A DNA stretch of 64,000 nt, taken from NCBI GenBank assembly GCA_046347635.1, contig JAXMFT010000011.1, positions 122,455-186,454 on the forward strand, written 5' to 3'. Positions 25,044 to 37,508 of this stretch are shown here, one piece after another. The DNA comes from JAGVSZ01 sp019137045. Lineage in GTDB: Bacteria; Pseudomonadota; Gammaproteobacteria; Burkholderiales; SG8-39. The notes under the pieces were generated by a model. It saw only the letters and a list, made by a program, of their open reading frames with translations. It was not told the origin of the DNA and ran no database searches. The position numbers and the translations under genes are program-made. Each line of letters opens with the position of its first letter. Within the stretch, counting starts at the first letter, position 1.

Positions 25044-26318
25044 TCATCCGAGGACGAGACGCGCGGCTGCCACCCCGCTGCGTACTGCCCCCTCCAGCGT
25101 CGCCGGATAGTCGCTCGCCGTGTAATCGCCCGCGAGAACGATCGCGTCGACCGGCGTGCGGTTCGCCGGCCGCACCAGTCCAGGGCGACAGCTGAAGGTC
25201 GCCCGCTTCTCGGCGATCACCCGCTTCCACCGCGGCTCGGGCAACGCCGGCAGGTGCACGGCAATCTCGCCGTGAACGGCGGCGGCGAGGTCGGGGCGCG
25301 CGAGCGCCTCGTGGCGGCCCGAAGCGCTGAGTACGCCCGCGATCAGGCCCCGCTGACCCGAAAGGGCGCCGCGGTCGAACGCCCACTGCAGCAGCCCGCC
25401 GATGAACCCGAGCATCACGAACGGGAGCGAGACCGCTTCGGGGTATTGCAGGTACACGGTATGGATCGGCTCGTACTCCAGCGCGTCGATCGCGCGCGCC
25501 ACGCCGGCGAGACGCGGATCCGCGGCGAGCAGCGCCGAGGCATGTTGCGGCCCGCACGCGACGATCGCGCGATCGAACGGCTGCGCATGCGCATCGAGGA
25601 CCACGCCGTCCGCGCCGGCATCGAGCGCGCGCACTGCCGCGCCCACCCGCACCTCGCCGCCGCGCGCGGTCACGAACCGGGCAGCCGGTTCGGGGAACAG
25701 GGCGCCGAGGTCGGTCCGCGGCAAGAGCAGGTCGCTGGCAGGACGTTCCCCGCCGAACGTGTCGCGCAGCACGTGCGCGAAGACCTGTGCGGAGGCATGG
25801 TCGGGTGGCGTGTTCAGCGCAGCGACGCAGAGCGGCTCCCACAGCAGCTCGCGCAGCGGCGCGGTCTGGCCGTGCTCAACGAGCAGGGCGGCGACGCTGG
25901 CGTCCTTCGGAAGCTTGAACCCGTCGCGACGCAAGCGGCCGACGAAGCGCGCCGCGCGCAGCCGGTCGCTCAAGTCGAGACCGTGCGCAGTGAGGAGGCT
26001 GACGGCGAGGTGCAGCGGCGCCGGCAGCGGCGCCGCCTTCAGCCGGAACCCCGTCGCCGTCCGCAGCTCGAGCGGCAGCCGCAGCAGGCATTCGTCGGGG
26101 TCGGCGCCGACCGCCCGCATGAGCCGGAGCGTCTCGGTGTAGGCGCCGACGAGGATGTGCTGGCCGTTGTCGAGCGCCGCGCCCTCGATCGTGACCCGAC
26201 GCGCACGCCCCCCGAGCTGCCGCGCCGCCTCGAACACGACCACCTGCGCGCCACGCTCGGCGAGCGTCACCGCGGCCGCCATGCCGGCCCACCCGGCGCC
26301 GACGACGGCTACTTGCAT
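25044..26318 (-). CDS. hpnE: Hydroxysqualene dehydroxylase HpnE
   Basis: FAD-dependent enzyme making squalene from hydroxysqualene, the last step of the HpnCDE route. The 424-residue protein starts with the dinucleotide-binding fold VAVVGAGWAGMAAAVTLAER, has LGGRARRV and LDNGQHILVGAY, and ends with the FAD motif VLAGDYTASDYPATLEGAVR. Last gene of the minus-strand hpnCDE operon. No squalene-hopene cyclase is in this window. Confidence 0.92.
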   Translation of the reverse strand: MQVAVVGAGWAGMAAAVTLAERGAQVVVFEAARQLGGRARRVTIEGAALDNGQHILVGAYTETLRLMRAVGADPDECLLRLPLELRTATGFRLKAAPLPAPLHLAVSLLTAHGLDLSDRLRAARFVGRLRRDGFKLPKDASVAALLVEHGQTAPLRELLWEPLCVAALNTPPDHASAQVFAHVLRDTFGGERPASDLLLPRTDLGALFPEPAARFVTARGGEVRVGAAVRALDAGADGVVLDAHAQPFDRAIVACGPQHASALLAADPRLAGVARAIDALEYEPIHTVYLQYPEAVSLPFVMLGFIGGLLQWAFDRGALSGQRGLIAGVLSASGRHEALARPDLAAAVHGEIAVHLPALPEPRWKRVIAEKRATFSCRPGLVRPANRTPVDAIVLAGDYTASDYPATLEGAVRSGVAAARLVLG

Positions 26319-26322
26319 CCGC

Positions 26323-27156
26323 TCATTCGGTCACCCAGGTCTTCCAGGCGATCCACAGTTTGCGGATCGGCGTGAGCGCGATCCGGCGATCGAGGACCCG
26401 GTAGCCGTCGCGGCGGATCTCCGCGAGGAGCGCGCGGTAGATGGCCGCCATGATGAGCCCCGGACGCTGCGCGCGCGCATCTTCCCTGGGCAGGAGCGCG
26501 AGCGCCTTGGCGTACTGCGCCTCGGCCCGCTCGACCTGGAAGGTCATCAGCCTCGTGAACGCGTCGGAGTGGCGGGCGCGCAGGATGTCGGCCTCCGGAA
26601 CGCCGAAGCGCGCGAGCTCGTCGAGCGGCAGGTAGATGCGGCTCTTGCGCGCGTCCTCGCCGACGTCGCGGATGATGTTGGTGAGCTGGAAGGCGGTGCC
26701 GAGCGCCGTGGCGTACTCCAGCGTCCGCGCATTCGCATACCCGAAGATGCCGGCGGCGAGGAGCCCGACGACCCCGGCGACGTGATAGCAGTAGCGCTCG
26801 AGCGCGGCGAGGTCGGCGTAACGCACCTGCCGCAGGTCCATCTCCATGCCGTCGATGATCTCGCCGAGCCGCGCAGCGGCGATCCCGTACCTGCGCGCGA
26901 GCGGCGCCAGCGCCTGCGTCACCGGGTGCTGCGGGGTGCCCGCGTCCAGGGTCGCGACCTCCTGCCGCCACCAGGCGAGCTTGGCGGCGGCGAGGCCCGC
27001 GTCGCTGCACTCGTCGACGACGTCGTCCACCTCGCGGCAGAACGCGTACAGCGCGGTGATCGCGCGGCGGCGCTCGGGCGGCAGGAACAGGAACGAGTAG
27101 TAGAAGCTCGAGCCGCTTGCCGCGGCCTTGCGCTGGCAGTACTCGTCGGGCGTCAT
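26323..27156 (-). CDS. hpnD: Presqualene diphosphate synthase HpnD
   Basis: Condenses two farnesyl diphosphates to presqualene diphosphate. The 277-residue protein has the two Asp-rich Mg-binding motifs of the family: DDVVDECSD and RDVGEDARKSRIYLP, plus YCYHVAGVVG. Its ATG overlaps the hpnC stop by four bases, and hpnE follows within five. Confidence 0.92.
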   Translation of the reverse strand: MTPDEYCQRKAAASGSSFYYSFLFLPPERRRAITALYAFCREVDDVVDECSDAGLAAAKLAWWRQEVATLDAGTPQHPVTQALAPLARRYGIAAARLGEIIDGMEMDLRQVRYADLAALERYCYHVAGVVGLLAAGIFGYANARTLEYATALGTAFQLTNIIRDVGEDARKSRIYLPLDELARFGVPEADILRARHSDAFTRLMTFQVERAEAQYAKALALLPREDARAQRPGLIMAAIYRALLAEIRRDGYRVLDRRIALTPIRKLWIAWKTWVTE

Positions 27157-27971
27157 CGGGGATAGCGCGCGGCTGCGCGCCAGAGCACGACCACCCAGTC
27201 GGGGCCGCGCAGCACCGGGCGGTGACGGAACACGTCGCCGCGCACGCGGTCGATCCGCTCGAGGATGCGCAGGCCGCCCTGGACCACGGCGCGCAGCTCC
27301 AACCCGCTGCGGCCGGCGACCGCACGCGCAAGCGGGGCGCCGGAGCTCAGCAGCGCGCGGGTGCGGGACACCTGGAACGCCATCAGGGCGCGGAAGGGTT
27401 CGTCCGCCCGCCCATCAAAGAGGTCGGCTTCGGTCACCCCGTGGCGGGACATCTCGTCGCGCGGCAGGTAGACCCGGTTCTTGCGCAGGTCGACGGCGAG
27501 GTCCTGCCAGAAGTTGGTGAGCTGCAGCGCGGTGCAGATCGCGTCGGACCAGCGCAGGTTGCGCTCGGTGGCGGCGCCGAAGAGGTGCAGCATCAGGCGA
27601 CCCACCGGGTTCGCCGAACGGCGGCAGTAGTCGAGCACCTCTTCGAAGCTCTCGTAGCGCTGCTTGACGACGTCCTGGCTGAAAGCGTCCAGCAGGTCGT
27701 GGAAGGCCTGCAGCGGCAGCCGGTGCTCGCGCACGGCACGCGCGAGTCGCGCGAAGAGCGGATCGGGGGCCGCCTCCCCGCGCGCGAGGCGCAGCAGCGA
27801 CGCCCGGTACCCCGCGAGGCGCGCGAGGCGTTCGGCCGGCGCGAGATCCCCTTCGTCGGCGAAGTCATCGGCACTGCGTGCAAAGGCGTAGATCGCCTCC
27901 ACCGCGGGGCGCAGGCGGCGCGGCAGCAGGATCGAGGCGACCGGAAAGTTCTCGTAGTGATCGACCGACAT
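27153..27971 (-). CDS. hpnC: Hydroxysqualene synthase HpnC
   Basis: Converts presqualene diphosphate to hydroxysqualene. The 272-residue protein opens MSVDHYENFPVASILLPRRL, a typical HpnC start, with Asp-rich motifs SADDFADEGD and QDLAVDLRKNRVYLP and YCRRSANPVGRLMLHLFG. First gene of the hpnCDE operon, divergent from tRNA-Leu. Confidence 0.92.
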   Translation of the reverse strand: MSVDHYENFPVASILLPRRLRPAVEAIYAFARSADDFADEGDLAPAERLARLAGYRASLLRLARGEAAPDPLFARLARAVREHRLPLQAFHDLLDAFSQDVVKQRYESFEEVLDYCRRSANPVGRLMLHLFGAATERNLRWSDAICTALQLTNFWQDLAVDLRKNRVYLPRDEMSRHGVTEADLFDGRADEPFRALMAFQVSRTRALLSSGAPLARAVAGRSGLELRAVVQGGLRILERIDRVRGDVFRHRPVLRGPDWVVVLWRAAARYPR

Positions 27972-28007
27972 TTCCCCGCTTCATCAATGGGATCGGGTGT
28001 CGTTTGG

Positions 28008-28037
28008 CTGACAGTATAGGGGCTCCTCCGGTAGAAT
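28008..28037 (+). promoter_or_regulatory. Candidate sigma70 promoter of tRNA-Leu
   Basis: CTGACA (28008-28013) and TAGAAT (28032-28037) are 18 bases apart, ending 12 bases before the tRNA. Spacing and position fit a housekeeping promoter. Confidence 0.55.
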
Positions 28038-28049
28038 CCCGCGAGCGGC

Positions 28050-28134
28050 GCGAAGGTGGCGGAATTGGTAGACGCACTGGATTTAGGTTCCAGCGCCGTG
28101 AGGCATGGGGGTTCGAGTCCCTTCCTTCGCACCA
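28050..28134 (+). tRNA. tRNA-Leu (anticodon UAG)
   Basis: An 85-base tRNA with acceptor arms GCGAAGG and CCTTCGC, encoded CCA end, and the long variable arm expected for leucine. The anticodon stem CTGGA/TCCAG encloses the loop TTTAGGT, giving anticodon TAG. The T-arm contains GGTTCGAGTCC. Trigger factor follows after 31 bases. Confidence 0.95.
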
Positions 28135-28165
28135 CCGATCTTGCGGAGAATCTTGAGTCGACCGA

Positions 28166-29485
28166 ATGCAGAACAACCTCGAAAGCCAGTCGCCGGAAAC
28201 CGTCAATCCGCTGGAGCGCCGCCTGACCATGGCGGTCCCGGTGGCCGACATCGACAAGCAGGTCGACCAGCGGCTCAAGCAGCTCGCGCGGACCGTGCGC
28301 ATGGCGGGGTTCCGCCCGGGCAAGGTGCCGCTGCGCATCGTGGCGCAGCAGTACGGGCCGCAGGTGCGCTCGGAGGTGATCGGCGACGCGGTGGAGAAGG
28401 CGTTCACCACCGCGGTCCGCGATCAGAACCTGCGCGTGGCGGGCTATCCCAGGATCGAGCGCAGGGAGGCGGGCGCGGACGACCAGCTGGAGTTCAGCGC
28501 CACCTTCGAGGTCTACCCCGAAGTCCGGCTCGGCGACCTGTCGAACGCGGTCATCGAGCGCCCCACCCTGGCGGTCACCGACGCGGAGGTCGACAAGACG
28601 ATCGCGGTGCTGCGCAAGCAGCGCACCCGCTACGAGGCGGTCGAGCGTCCGGCTGCGCAGGGCGACCGCGCGACCATCGACTTCACCGGGACGATCGACG
28701 GCGTCGCGTTCGACGGCGGCAGCGCCTCCGACGTCGCCTTCGTGCTCGGCGAGGGCCGCATGCTTCCCGATTTCGAGGCGGGCGTGGCCGGGATGCGCGC
28801 CGGCGAGTCGAAGTCCTTCCCGGTCGCCTTCCCGGCGGACTACAAGGGCCGGGACGTCGCCGGCAAGACCGCGAGCTTCGCCGTCGCCCTGAAGAAGGTC
28901 GAGGCGGCGCGGCTGCCCGAGCTCGACGGCGACTTCGCGCGCTCGCTCGGGGTGCCGGACGGCGACCTGGAGAAGATGCGCGTCGAAGTGAGAGCCAACG
29001 TCGAGCGCGAGGTCAAGAAGCGCCTCGGCAGCGACCTCAAGAACCGCGTCATGCAGGCGCTGCTCGACGCGGCGCGGCCCGAGCTGCCGAAGTCGCTCGT
29101 CGACATGGAGCTGCAGCGGGTGGTGGCGGGCGCCCGGGCCGACCTCGAGGCGCGCGGCCTGAAGATGGAGTCGATGCCGATCGACCCGCAGGTGTTCGAG
29201 GCGCAGGCGCAGCGGCGCGTGGCGCTCGGGCTGGTCATCGGCGAGCTGGTGAAGAAGCACGACCTCGGCGCCAAGCCGCAGCAGGTGCGCGCGCTGGTCG
29301 AGGAGCAGGCGGCGAGCTACGAGCAGCCCGGCGAAGTGGTGAAGTGGTACTATTCCCAGCCGGAGCGACTCGCGGAATTCGAAGGTCTGGCCGTCGAACA
29401 GAATGTCGTCGACTGGGTGCTCAGGAACGCTAAGGCCGTCGACAAGGCGGTCGCGTTCGACGAACTCATGAGTGAGACGGCATGA
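28166..29485 (+). CDS. tig: Trigger factor
   Basis: Ribosome-bound chaperone and prolyl isomerase for nascent chains. The 439-residue protein has the ribosome-binding signature GFRPGKVPLRIV in the N-terminal domain, an FKBP-type PPIase domain (about 150-240, with GDRATIDFTGTIDGVAFDGG) and a helical C-terminal chaperone domain. It overlaps clpP by four bases (ATGA) and heads tig-clpP-clpX-lon. Confidence 0.96.
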   Translation: MQNNLESQSPETVNPLERRLTMAVPVADIDKQVDQRLKQLARTVRMAGFRPGKVPLRIVAQQYGPQVRSEVIGDAVEKAFTTAVRDQNLRVAGYPRIERREAGADDQLEFSATFEVYPEVRLGDLSNAVIERPTLAVTDAEVDKTIAVLRKQRTRYEAVERPAAQGDRATIDFTGTIDGVAFDGGSASDVAFVLGEGRMLPDFEAGVAGMRAGESKSFPVAFPADYKGRDVAGKTASFAVALKKVEAARLPELDGDFARSLGVPDGDLEKMRVEVRANVEREVKKRLGSDLKNRVMQALLDAARPELPKSLVDMELQRVVAGARADLEARGLKMESMPIDPQVFEAQAQRRVALGLVIGELVKKHDLGAKPQQVRALVEEQAASYEQPGEVVKWYYSQPERLAEFEGLAVEQNVVDWVLRNAKAVDKAVAFDELMSETA

Positions 29486-30141
29486 TGCGCAACGACGGAT
29501 TCCCCGGCATGGGAACGGGCGGGCGGATGGAACCCCAGGGCCTGGGGCTCATCCCGATGGTGATCGAGCAGAGCGGGCGGGGCGAACGCGCCTACGACAT
29601 CTACTCCCGCCTGCTCAAGGAGCGGGTCGTCTTCCTGGTCGGCCCGGTCAACGAGGTTTCGGCCAACCTGATCGTCGCCCAGCTGCTCTTCCTCGAGTCC
29701 GAGAACCCGGACAAGGACATCTCGTTCTACATCAACTCGCCGGGCGGTTCGGTGTCGGCGGGGCTCGCGATCTACGACACGATGCAGTTCATCAAGCCCG
29801 ACGTGTCGACCCTGTGCGTCGGCCAGGCGGCCAGCATGGGCGCGCTGCTGCTGTGCGCGGGCTCCAAGGGCAAGCGCTTCTGCCTGCCGAACTCGCGCAT
29901 GATGATCCACCAGCCGATGGGCGGGTTCCAGGGCCAGGCCTCCGACATCGAGATCCACGCGAAGGAGATCCTCTACCTGCGCGGCAAGTTGAACGAAATC
30001 ATGGCAAAGCACACGGGCCAGACGGTCGACCAGATCGCCCGGGACACCGATCGGGACAATTTCCTATCTGCCGAGGAGGCCAGGCAGTATGGTCTCGTGG
30101 ATCGGATCCTGACCTCGCGCACCGAAGCGACGGCGGGCTAA
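29482..30141 (+). CDS. clpP: ATP-dependent Clp protease proteolytic subunit
   Basis: Serine protease tetradecamer partnered by ClpX. The 219-residue protein has the catalytic Ser118 in GQAASMGALLL, His143 in MIHQPMGGFQG, and the Asp in the ARDTDRDNFLSAEEA region. YINSPGGSVSAG forms the oxyanion area. It has a somewhat long N-terminal propeptide-like stretch (residues 1 to about 20). clpX follows after 11 bases. Confidence 0.96.
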   Translation: MMRNDGFPGMGTGGRMEPQGLGLIPMVIEQSGRGERAYDIYSRLLKERVVFLVGPVNEVSANLIVAQLLFLESENPDKDISFYINSPGGSVSAGLAIYDTMQFIKPDVSTLCVGQAASMGALLLCAGSKGKRFCLPNSRMMIHQPMGGFQGQASDIEIHAKEILYLRGKLNEIMAKHTGQTVDQIARDTDRDNFLSAEEARQYGLVDRILTSRTEATAG

Positions 30142-30152
30142 GAGGGCATTGA

Positions 30153-31427
<1,275 letters not shown>

Positions 31428-31473
31428 CCCCTGTCCGGGCGGCGGCGCCGCCTGCCGGCCGCCGCGCGCGGGG

Positions 31474-31501
31474 CTTGAATCCGGGGCGAACCGCCCCAAC
31501 T
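31474..31501 (+). promoter_or_regulatory. Candidate sigma32 (heat-shock) promoter of lon
   Basis: CTTGAAT (31474-31480), 13 bases, then CCCCAACT (31494-31501) matches the sigma32 consensus CTTGAAA / CCCCATNT closely and lies 25 bases before the lon start. Heat-shock control of lon is established in other proteobacteria. Confidence 0.65.
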
Positions 31502-31526
31502 TTCCTCCGCTGTGAGGAGTAACCCC

Positions 31527-33947
<2,421 letters not shown>

Positions 33948-33980
33948 GCGCGGGCGCCGCCCCGTCCGCGCGACCCGGCC

Positions 33981-34010
33981 TTGACTTCGCGCGTGCGGCG
34001 TTGCTATAAG
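33981..34010 (+). promoter_or_regulatory. Sigma70 promoter of the HU gene
   Basis: TTGACT (33981-33986) and TATAAG (34005-34010) are separated by 18 bases and lie about 83 bases before the HU start. This is the best housekeeping promoter in the window. Confidence 0.7.
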
Positions 34011-34092
34011 AACCGTCTTCCCGGTTGCGTTTCGGTCGCGTGCGAGTTCGGCGCGCAGCCGCGCTTCGCACCGTCTCTCGCAGGGGGGAGCC

Positions 34093-34365
34093 ATGAACAA
34101 GAGCGACATGATCGAGCAGATCGCGCGGTCGGCCGACATCTCGAAGGCCGCCGCCGAACGCGCGCTCGATGCCGCGGTGGCGAGCATCAAGGCGGCGCTG
34201 CGCAAAGGCACGCCGGTGACGCTGGTCGGCTTCGGCACCTTCTATGTCGGCAAGCGCGCGGCCCGCACCGGCCGCGACCCGCGCACGCAGGCGGAAATCA
34301 GGATCACCGCGGCGCGCGTACCGAAGTTCCGCCCTGGAAAGGCGCTGAAGGATGCGCTAAACTAG
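34093..34365 (+). CDS. hup: DNA-binding protein HU
   Basis: A 90-residue histone-like protein that bends DNA as a dimer. MNKSDMIEQIARSADISKAA opens the helical base; VTLVGFGTFYVGKRAARTGR is the HU signature leading into the DNA-binding arm, and VPKFRPGKALKDALN ends it. It lies directly downstream of lon, the usual proteobacterial position (hupB). A GGGGGAG sequence precedes the ATG. Confidence 0.96.
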   Translation: MNKSDMIEQIARSADISKAAAERALDAAVASIKAALRKGTPVTLVGFGTFYVGKRAARTGRDPRTQAEIRITAARVPKFRPGKALKDALN

Positions 34366-34413
34366 CCGCCCTTTCCGGGAAGGCTGCCCGTCGGCGGCTC
34401 GAGTCCGAGGAAA

Positions 34414-34489
34414 GGGTGCTTAGCTCAGCCGGTAGAGCGTCGCCCTTACAAGGCGAATGTCGGCGGTTCGATCCCGTCAGCACCCACCA
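34414..34489 (+). tRNA. tRNA-Val (anticodon UAC)
   Basis: A 76-base tRNA with acceptor arms GGGTGCT and AGCACCC, encoded CCA, anticodon stem TCGCC/GGCGA and loop CTTACAA giving TAC. The T-arm contains GGTTCGATCCC. Confidence 0.95.
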
Positions 34490-34544
34490 CGCTCGATCCC
34501 GGGAGCGCGTCGCAGCGCGTACGAGCAGGTTGCGGATGAAGCGG

Positions 34545-34621
34545 GGAGTGGTAGTTCAGCTGGTTAGAATACCGGCCTGTCACGCCGGGGGTCGCGGGTT
34601 CGAGTCCCGTCCACTCCGCCA
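34545..34621 (+). tRNA. tRNA-Asp (anticodon GUC)
   Basis: A 77-base tRNA with acceptor arms GGAGTGG and CCACTCC, encoded CCA, and anticodon loop CTGTCAC giving GTC. It follows tRNA-Val by 55 bases and probably shares its transcript. Confidence 0.95.
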
Positions 34622-34630
34622 GCACCAGAG

Positions 34631-34666
34631 AAAAGGCGAACCGCGGTTCGCCTTTTCCGTTTTTTG
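34631..34666 (+). terminator. Rho-independent terminator after the tRNA pair
   Basis: A perfect 12-base inverted repeat (AAAAGGCGAACC ... GGTTCGCCTTTT) is followed by CCGTTTTTT. It begins ten bases after tRNA-Asp and separates the tRNA transcript from ppiD. Confidence 0.85.
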
Positions 34667-34705
34667 GCCGCGCGCCGGGCAGGCGGCGCGTCCGAGGGAG
34701 CCGGG

Positions 34706-36606
34706 ATGTTCGACTTCGTAGCCCGCAACAGGCGGCTGATGCAGATCTTCCTCGCGATCGTGATCGTGCCCACGTTCGCGTTCTTCGGCATCCAGTCCTA
34801 CGAGCGGGTCTTCTCCGGCGGAGACGCGGTGGCGGAAGTCGCCGGCCAGACGATCTCGCTGCCGGAATTCAGCCGTGCGCTCGACCAGCAGCGCGAGAAC
34901 CTGCGTGGCATGATGGGGAAGGCCTACGACCCGGCGCTGCTCGACAGCCCGCAGGCGCGCAAGGAGCTGCTCGAGGGGCTGATCGGGCAGCGCGCGCTGC
35001 TCACCTACGCCCAGCGCAACCGGATGCTGGTGACCGACGACCTGCTGCACGCGGCGATCTCCGCCGAACCGGTGTTCCAGGAGGACGGCAAGTTCTCGCG
35101 CACCCGCTATCAGGCGCTCCTGCGCGGGCAGAACATGAGCGAGCCGCAGTTCGAGGCGCAGATGCGCGCCGACATGATGATGCGGCAGCTCGCCGGAGGG
35201 CTGGCGGAGTCGGGCTTCGTCTCCAGGACCACCGCGCAGCGCATCCTCGAGGCGCGCACGCAGCGGCGTGAGCTGTCCGAGCTCGCGTTCCCCGTGCTCC
35301 AGTACGTCCCGCAAGTGAAGCTCGCCCCCGATGCGGTCGAGACCTACTACAAGGCGAACGCGAAGCAGTTCGAGGCCCCGGAGCAGGTGCGGGCCGAGTT
35401 CGTCGCGCTCTCGCCCGACGCGCTGGCGGCGGCGGAATCGGTGTCGCCCGAGGAAGTGCGCAAGTGGTACGACGCGAACATCGCCCCGCGCGTGCGCGAG
35501 CGCGCCGAGGCGCGCAAGAAGATCGAGGCGATCGCGGCCGAGCTGCGCCGCGAGCCGGAGCGGTTCGCCGCGCTCGCGCAGGCGAGCTCGCAGGATCCGG
35601 GCTCCGCGGCCGCCGGCGGCGACCTCGGCTGGTTCGGCCGCGGCGCGATGGTCAAGCCGTTCGAGGATGCCGCCTTCAGGCTGAAGCAGGGCGAGACGAG
35701 CCCGATCGTGGAGACCGAGTTCGGGTTCCACATCATCCGGGTCACCGGGATCCGCAAGCCCGGCCAGGACGGCGCGAAGACCGAGGAGCGGCGGGTGAGC
35801 CACATCCTCGTCGCGGCGCCGAAGGCGGAGAAGGACTTCGCCGCCGCCCGGGCCGGGATCGAGGCCGACCTGAAGCGCGAGCGGGTCGCGAAGCGCTTCG
35901 TCGAGCTTGCCGACGCATTCGGGAACCTCGCCTACGAGCAGCCCGACAGCCTCCAGCCGCTGGTGGAGAAGTTCGGGCTCAAGGTCGAGACGACCGGCTG
36001 GATCTCGCGGCAGGGGCCGCCGCCGCCGTTCGACAACGCGAAGCTGCTCGCCGCGCTCTTCTCCGACGACGCGATCCGCAACAAGCGCAACACGGAAGCG
36101 ATCGAGGTCGCCCCCAACCGCATCGTCGTGGCTCGGGTCCTCGAGCACAGGCCGGCCCAGGTGCGCCCGCTGGAGGCGGTGCGCGCCGATATCACGCGGC
36201 TCCTCACCGAGGCCGAGGCCCAGAAGCTCGCGCGCCGCCGGGCGAGGCGCGGCTCGCCGAGCTGCAGTCCGGCAAGGGGCCGGGCGCCGGGTGGGGGCTG
36301 CCGCGGACGGTGAGCCGCGAGGCGCCGGGCGGGCTCGACCCGCGCGCACTGGGTGCGGTGTTTCGCGCCGACGCGACGAAGCTCCCGACGTACGTGGGCG
36401 TGGACCACGCCCCGACCGGCTACACCGTGTACCGGATCAGCCAGGTCGTCGGCGGCGGCGCTCCCGATGCGGCCAAGCTGCGCGCCGCGGAGACGGGACT
36501 CGCGCGGCTGGAGTCGAGGATGTCCTACGAGGCGTTCCTGAGCGGGCTCAAGGCGCGCTCGGACGTCACGATCAACGAGGCGAACCTGGCGCGGAAGGAG
36601 CGCTAG
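34706..36606 (+). CDS. ppiD: Peptidyl-prolyl cis-trans isomerase PpiD, frameshifted near the C-terminus
   Basis: Membrane-anchored periplasmic foldase. It starts at the ATG of MFDFVARNRRLMQIFLAIVI: short cytosolic end and one transmembrane helix (about 10-28), SurA_N-like domain, then a parvulin domain (about 270-360, GSAAAGGDLGWFGRGAMV ... FGFHIIRV). The frame is intact to about 36235, then continues in another frame (EARLAELQSGKGPG ... VTINEANLARKER) to the TAG at 36604. Taken as read, the first frame would stop at 36313 with a garbled tail. A single lost base is the likely cause. Confidence 0.85.
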
Positions 36607-36626
36607 GGCGCCCCCGGCGGGGCGCC
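36607..36626. terminator. GC-rich hairpin between convergent ppiD and fabI
   Basis: GGCGCCCC and GGGGCGCC form a perfect 8-base stem with a CGGC loop directly after the ppiD stop and before the fabI stop. No U-run follows, so it may only assist termination in both directions. Confidence 0.45.
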
Positions 36627-36628
36627 GA

Positions 36629-37426
36629 TCAGTCGGCGTCGTCGGCCTCGAGGCCGCCGAAGATCACGTTGAAGCCGCCGTCGACGTACGTAATCTCGCC
36701 CGTGACCCCGGCGGCGAGGTCGGAGAGCAGGAAAGCCGCGACGTTCCCGACGTCGTCGATCGTCACGTTGCGGCGCAGGGGCGCGTGCGCCTCGACGAAC
36801 TTCAGGATCCTGCCGAAGCTCGCGATCCCGCTCGCGGCGAGGGTCTTGATCGGGCCCGCCGAGATGCCGTTCACGCGGATGCCCTGCGGCCCGAGGTTGG
36901 CCGCGAGGTAGCGCACCGCCGCCTCCAGGCTCGCCTTTGCGAGCCCCATGGTGTTGTAGTGGGGCACGACGCGCTCGGCGCCGAGGTAGGTCAGCGTCAC
37001 CATCGCGCCGGCGCGTCCTCTCATCAGCGGCAGCGCCGCCTTCGCGAGCGCCGGGAAGCTGTAGCTCGACACGTCGTGGGCGACGCGAAACGCCTCGCGC
37101 GACAGCCCGTCGAGGAAGTCCCCGGCGATCGCCTCGCGCGGCGCGAACGCGATCGCGTGGACCAGCCCGTCGAGCCCGTCCCAGCGCTCGCCCAGCGCCC
37201 CGAAGGCGCGCGCGATCTCCGCGTCGCTCGCGACGTCGCAGGCGAGCGTGAGGTCGCTGCCGAGGTCGGCGGCCATGGCCGCGACCCGTTCCTGGAAGCG
37301 CTCGTTCTGGTAGGTGAAGGCGAGCTGCGCGCCCTGCGCCCGGCACGCCCGCGCGATGCCGTACGCGATCGAGCGGTTGCTGAGCAGACCGGTGACGAGA
37401 ATGCGCTTGTGGTCGAGGATGCCCAT
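36629..37426 (-). CDS. fabI: Enoyl-[acyl-carrier-protein] reductase FabI
   Basis: NADH-dependent reductase completing each fatty-acid elongation cycle. The 265-residue protein starts MGILDHKRILVTGLLSNRSI, as FabI does, with catalytic Tyr and Lys in PHYNTMGLAKASLEAAVRYL and the substrate loop GISAGPIKTLAASGI. A TATAAT (complement of 37451-37456) lies 24 bases upstream as a candidate -10. It converges on ppiD. Confidence 0.95.
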   Translation of the reverse strand: MGILDHKRILVTGLLSNRSIAYGIARACRAQGAQLAFTYQNERFQERVAAMAADLGSDLTLACDVASDAEIARAFGALGERWDGLDGLVHAIAFAPREAIAGDFLDGLSREAFRVAHDVSSYSFPALAKAALPLMRGRAGAMVTLTYLGAERVVPHYNTMGLAKASLEAAVRYLAANLGPQGIRVNGISAGPIKTLAASGIASFGRILKFVEAHAPLRRNVTIDDVGNVAAFLLSDLAAGVTGEITYVDGGFNVIFGGLEADDAD

Positions 37427-37450
37427 GGCCGTCCCGCGGTGAGAGCCGCG

Positions 37451-37456
37451 ATTATA
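37451..37456 (-). promoter_or_regulatory. Candidate -10 of fabI
   Basis: On the minus strand this reads TATAAT, a full match to the sigma70 -10, 24 bases before the fabI start codon. The -35 is not obvious. Confidence 0.5.
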
Positions 37457-37508
37457 GGGGATGGTCGCGCGCTGACGCCCGCGGGGGGCTCGGCTACACT
37501 GCCGCGCC

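Noticed and set aside
34414..34621. tRNA pair as an integration site for a mobile element
   Set aside because: No integrase, no direct repeat of the tRNA 3-prime end and normal conserved genes on both sides.
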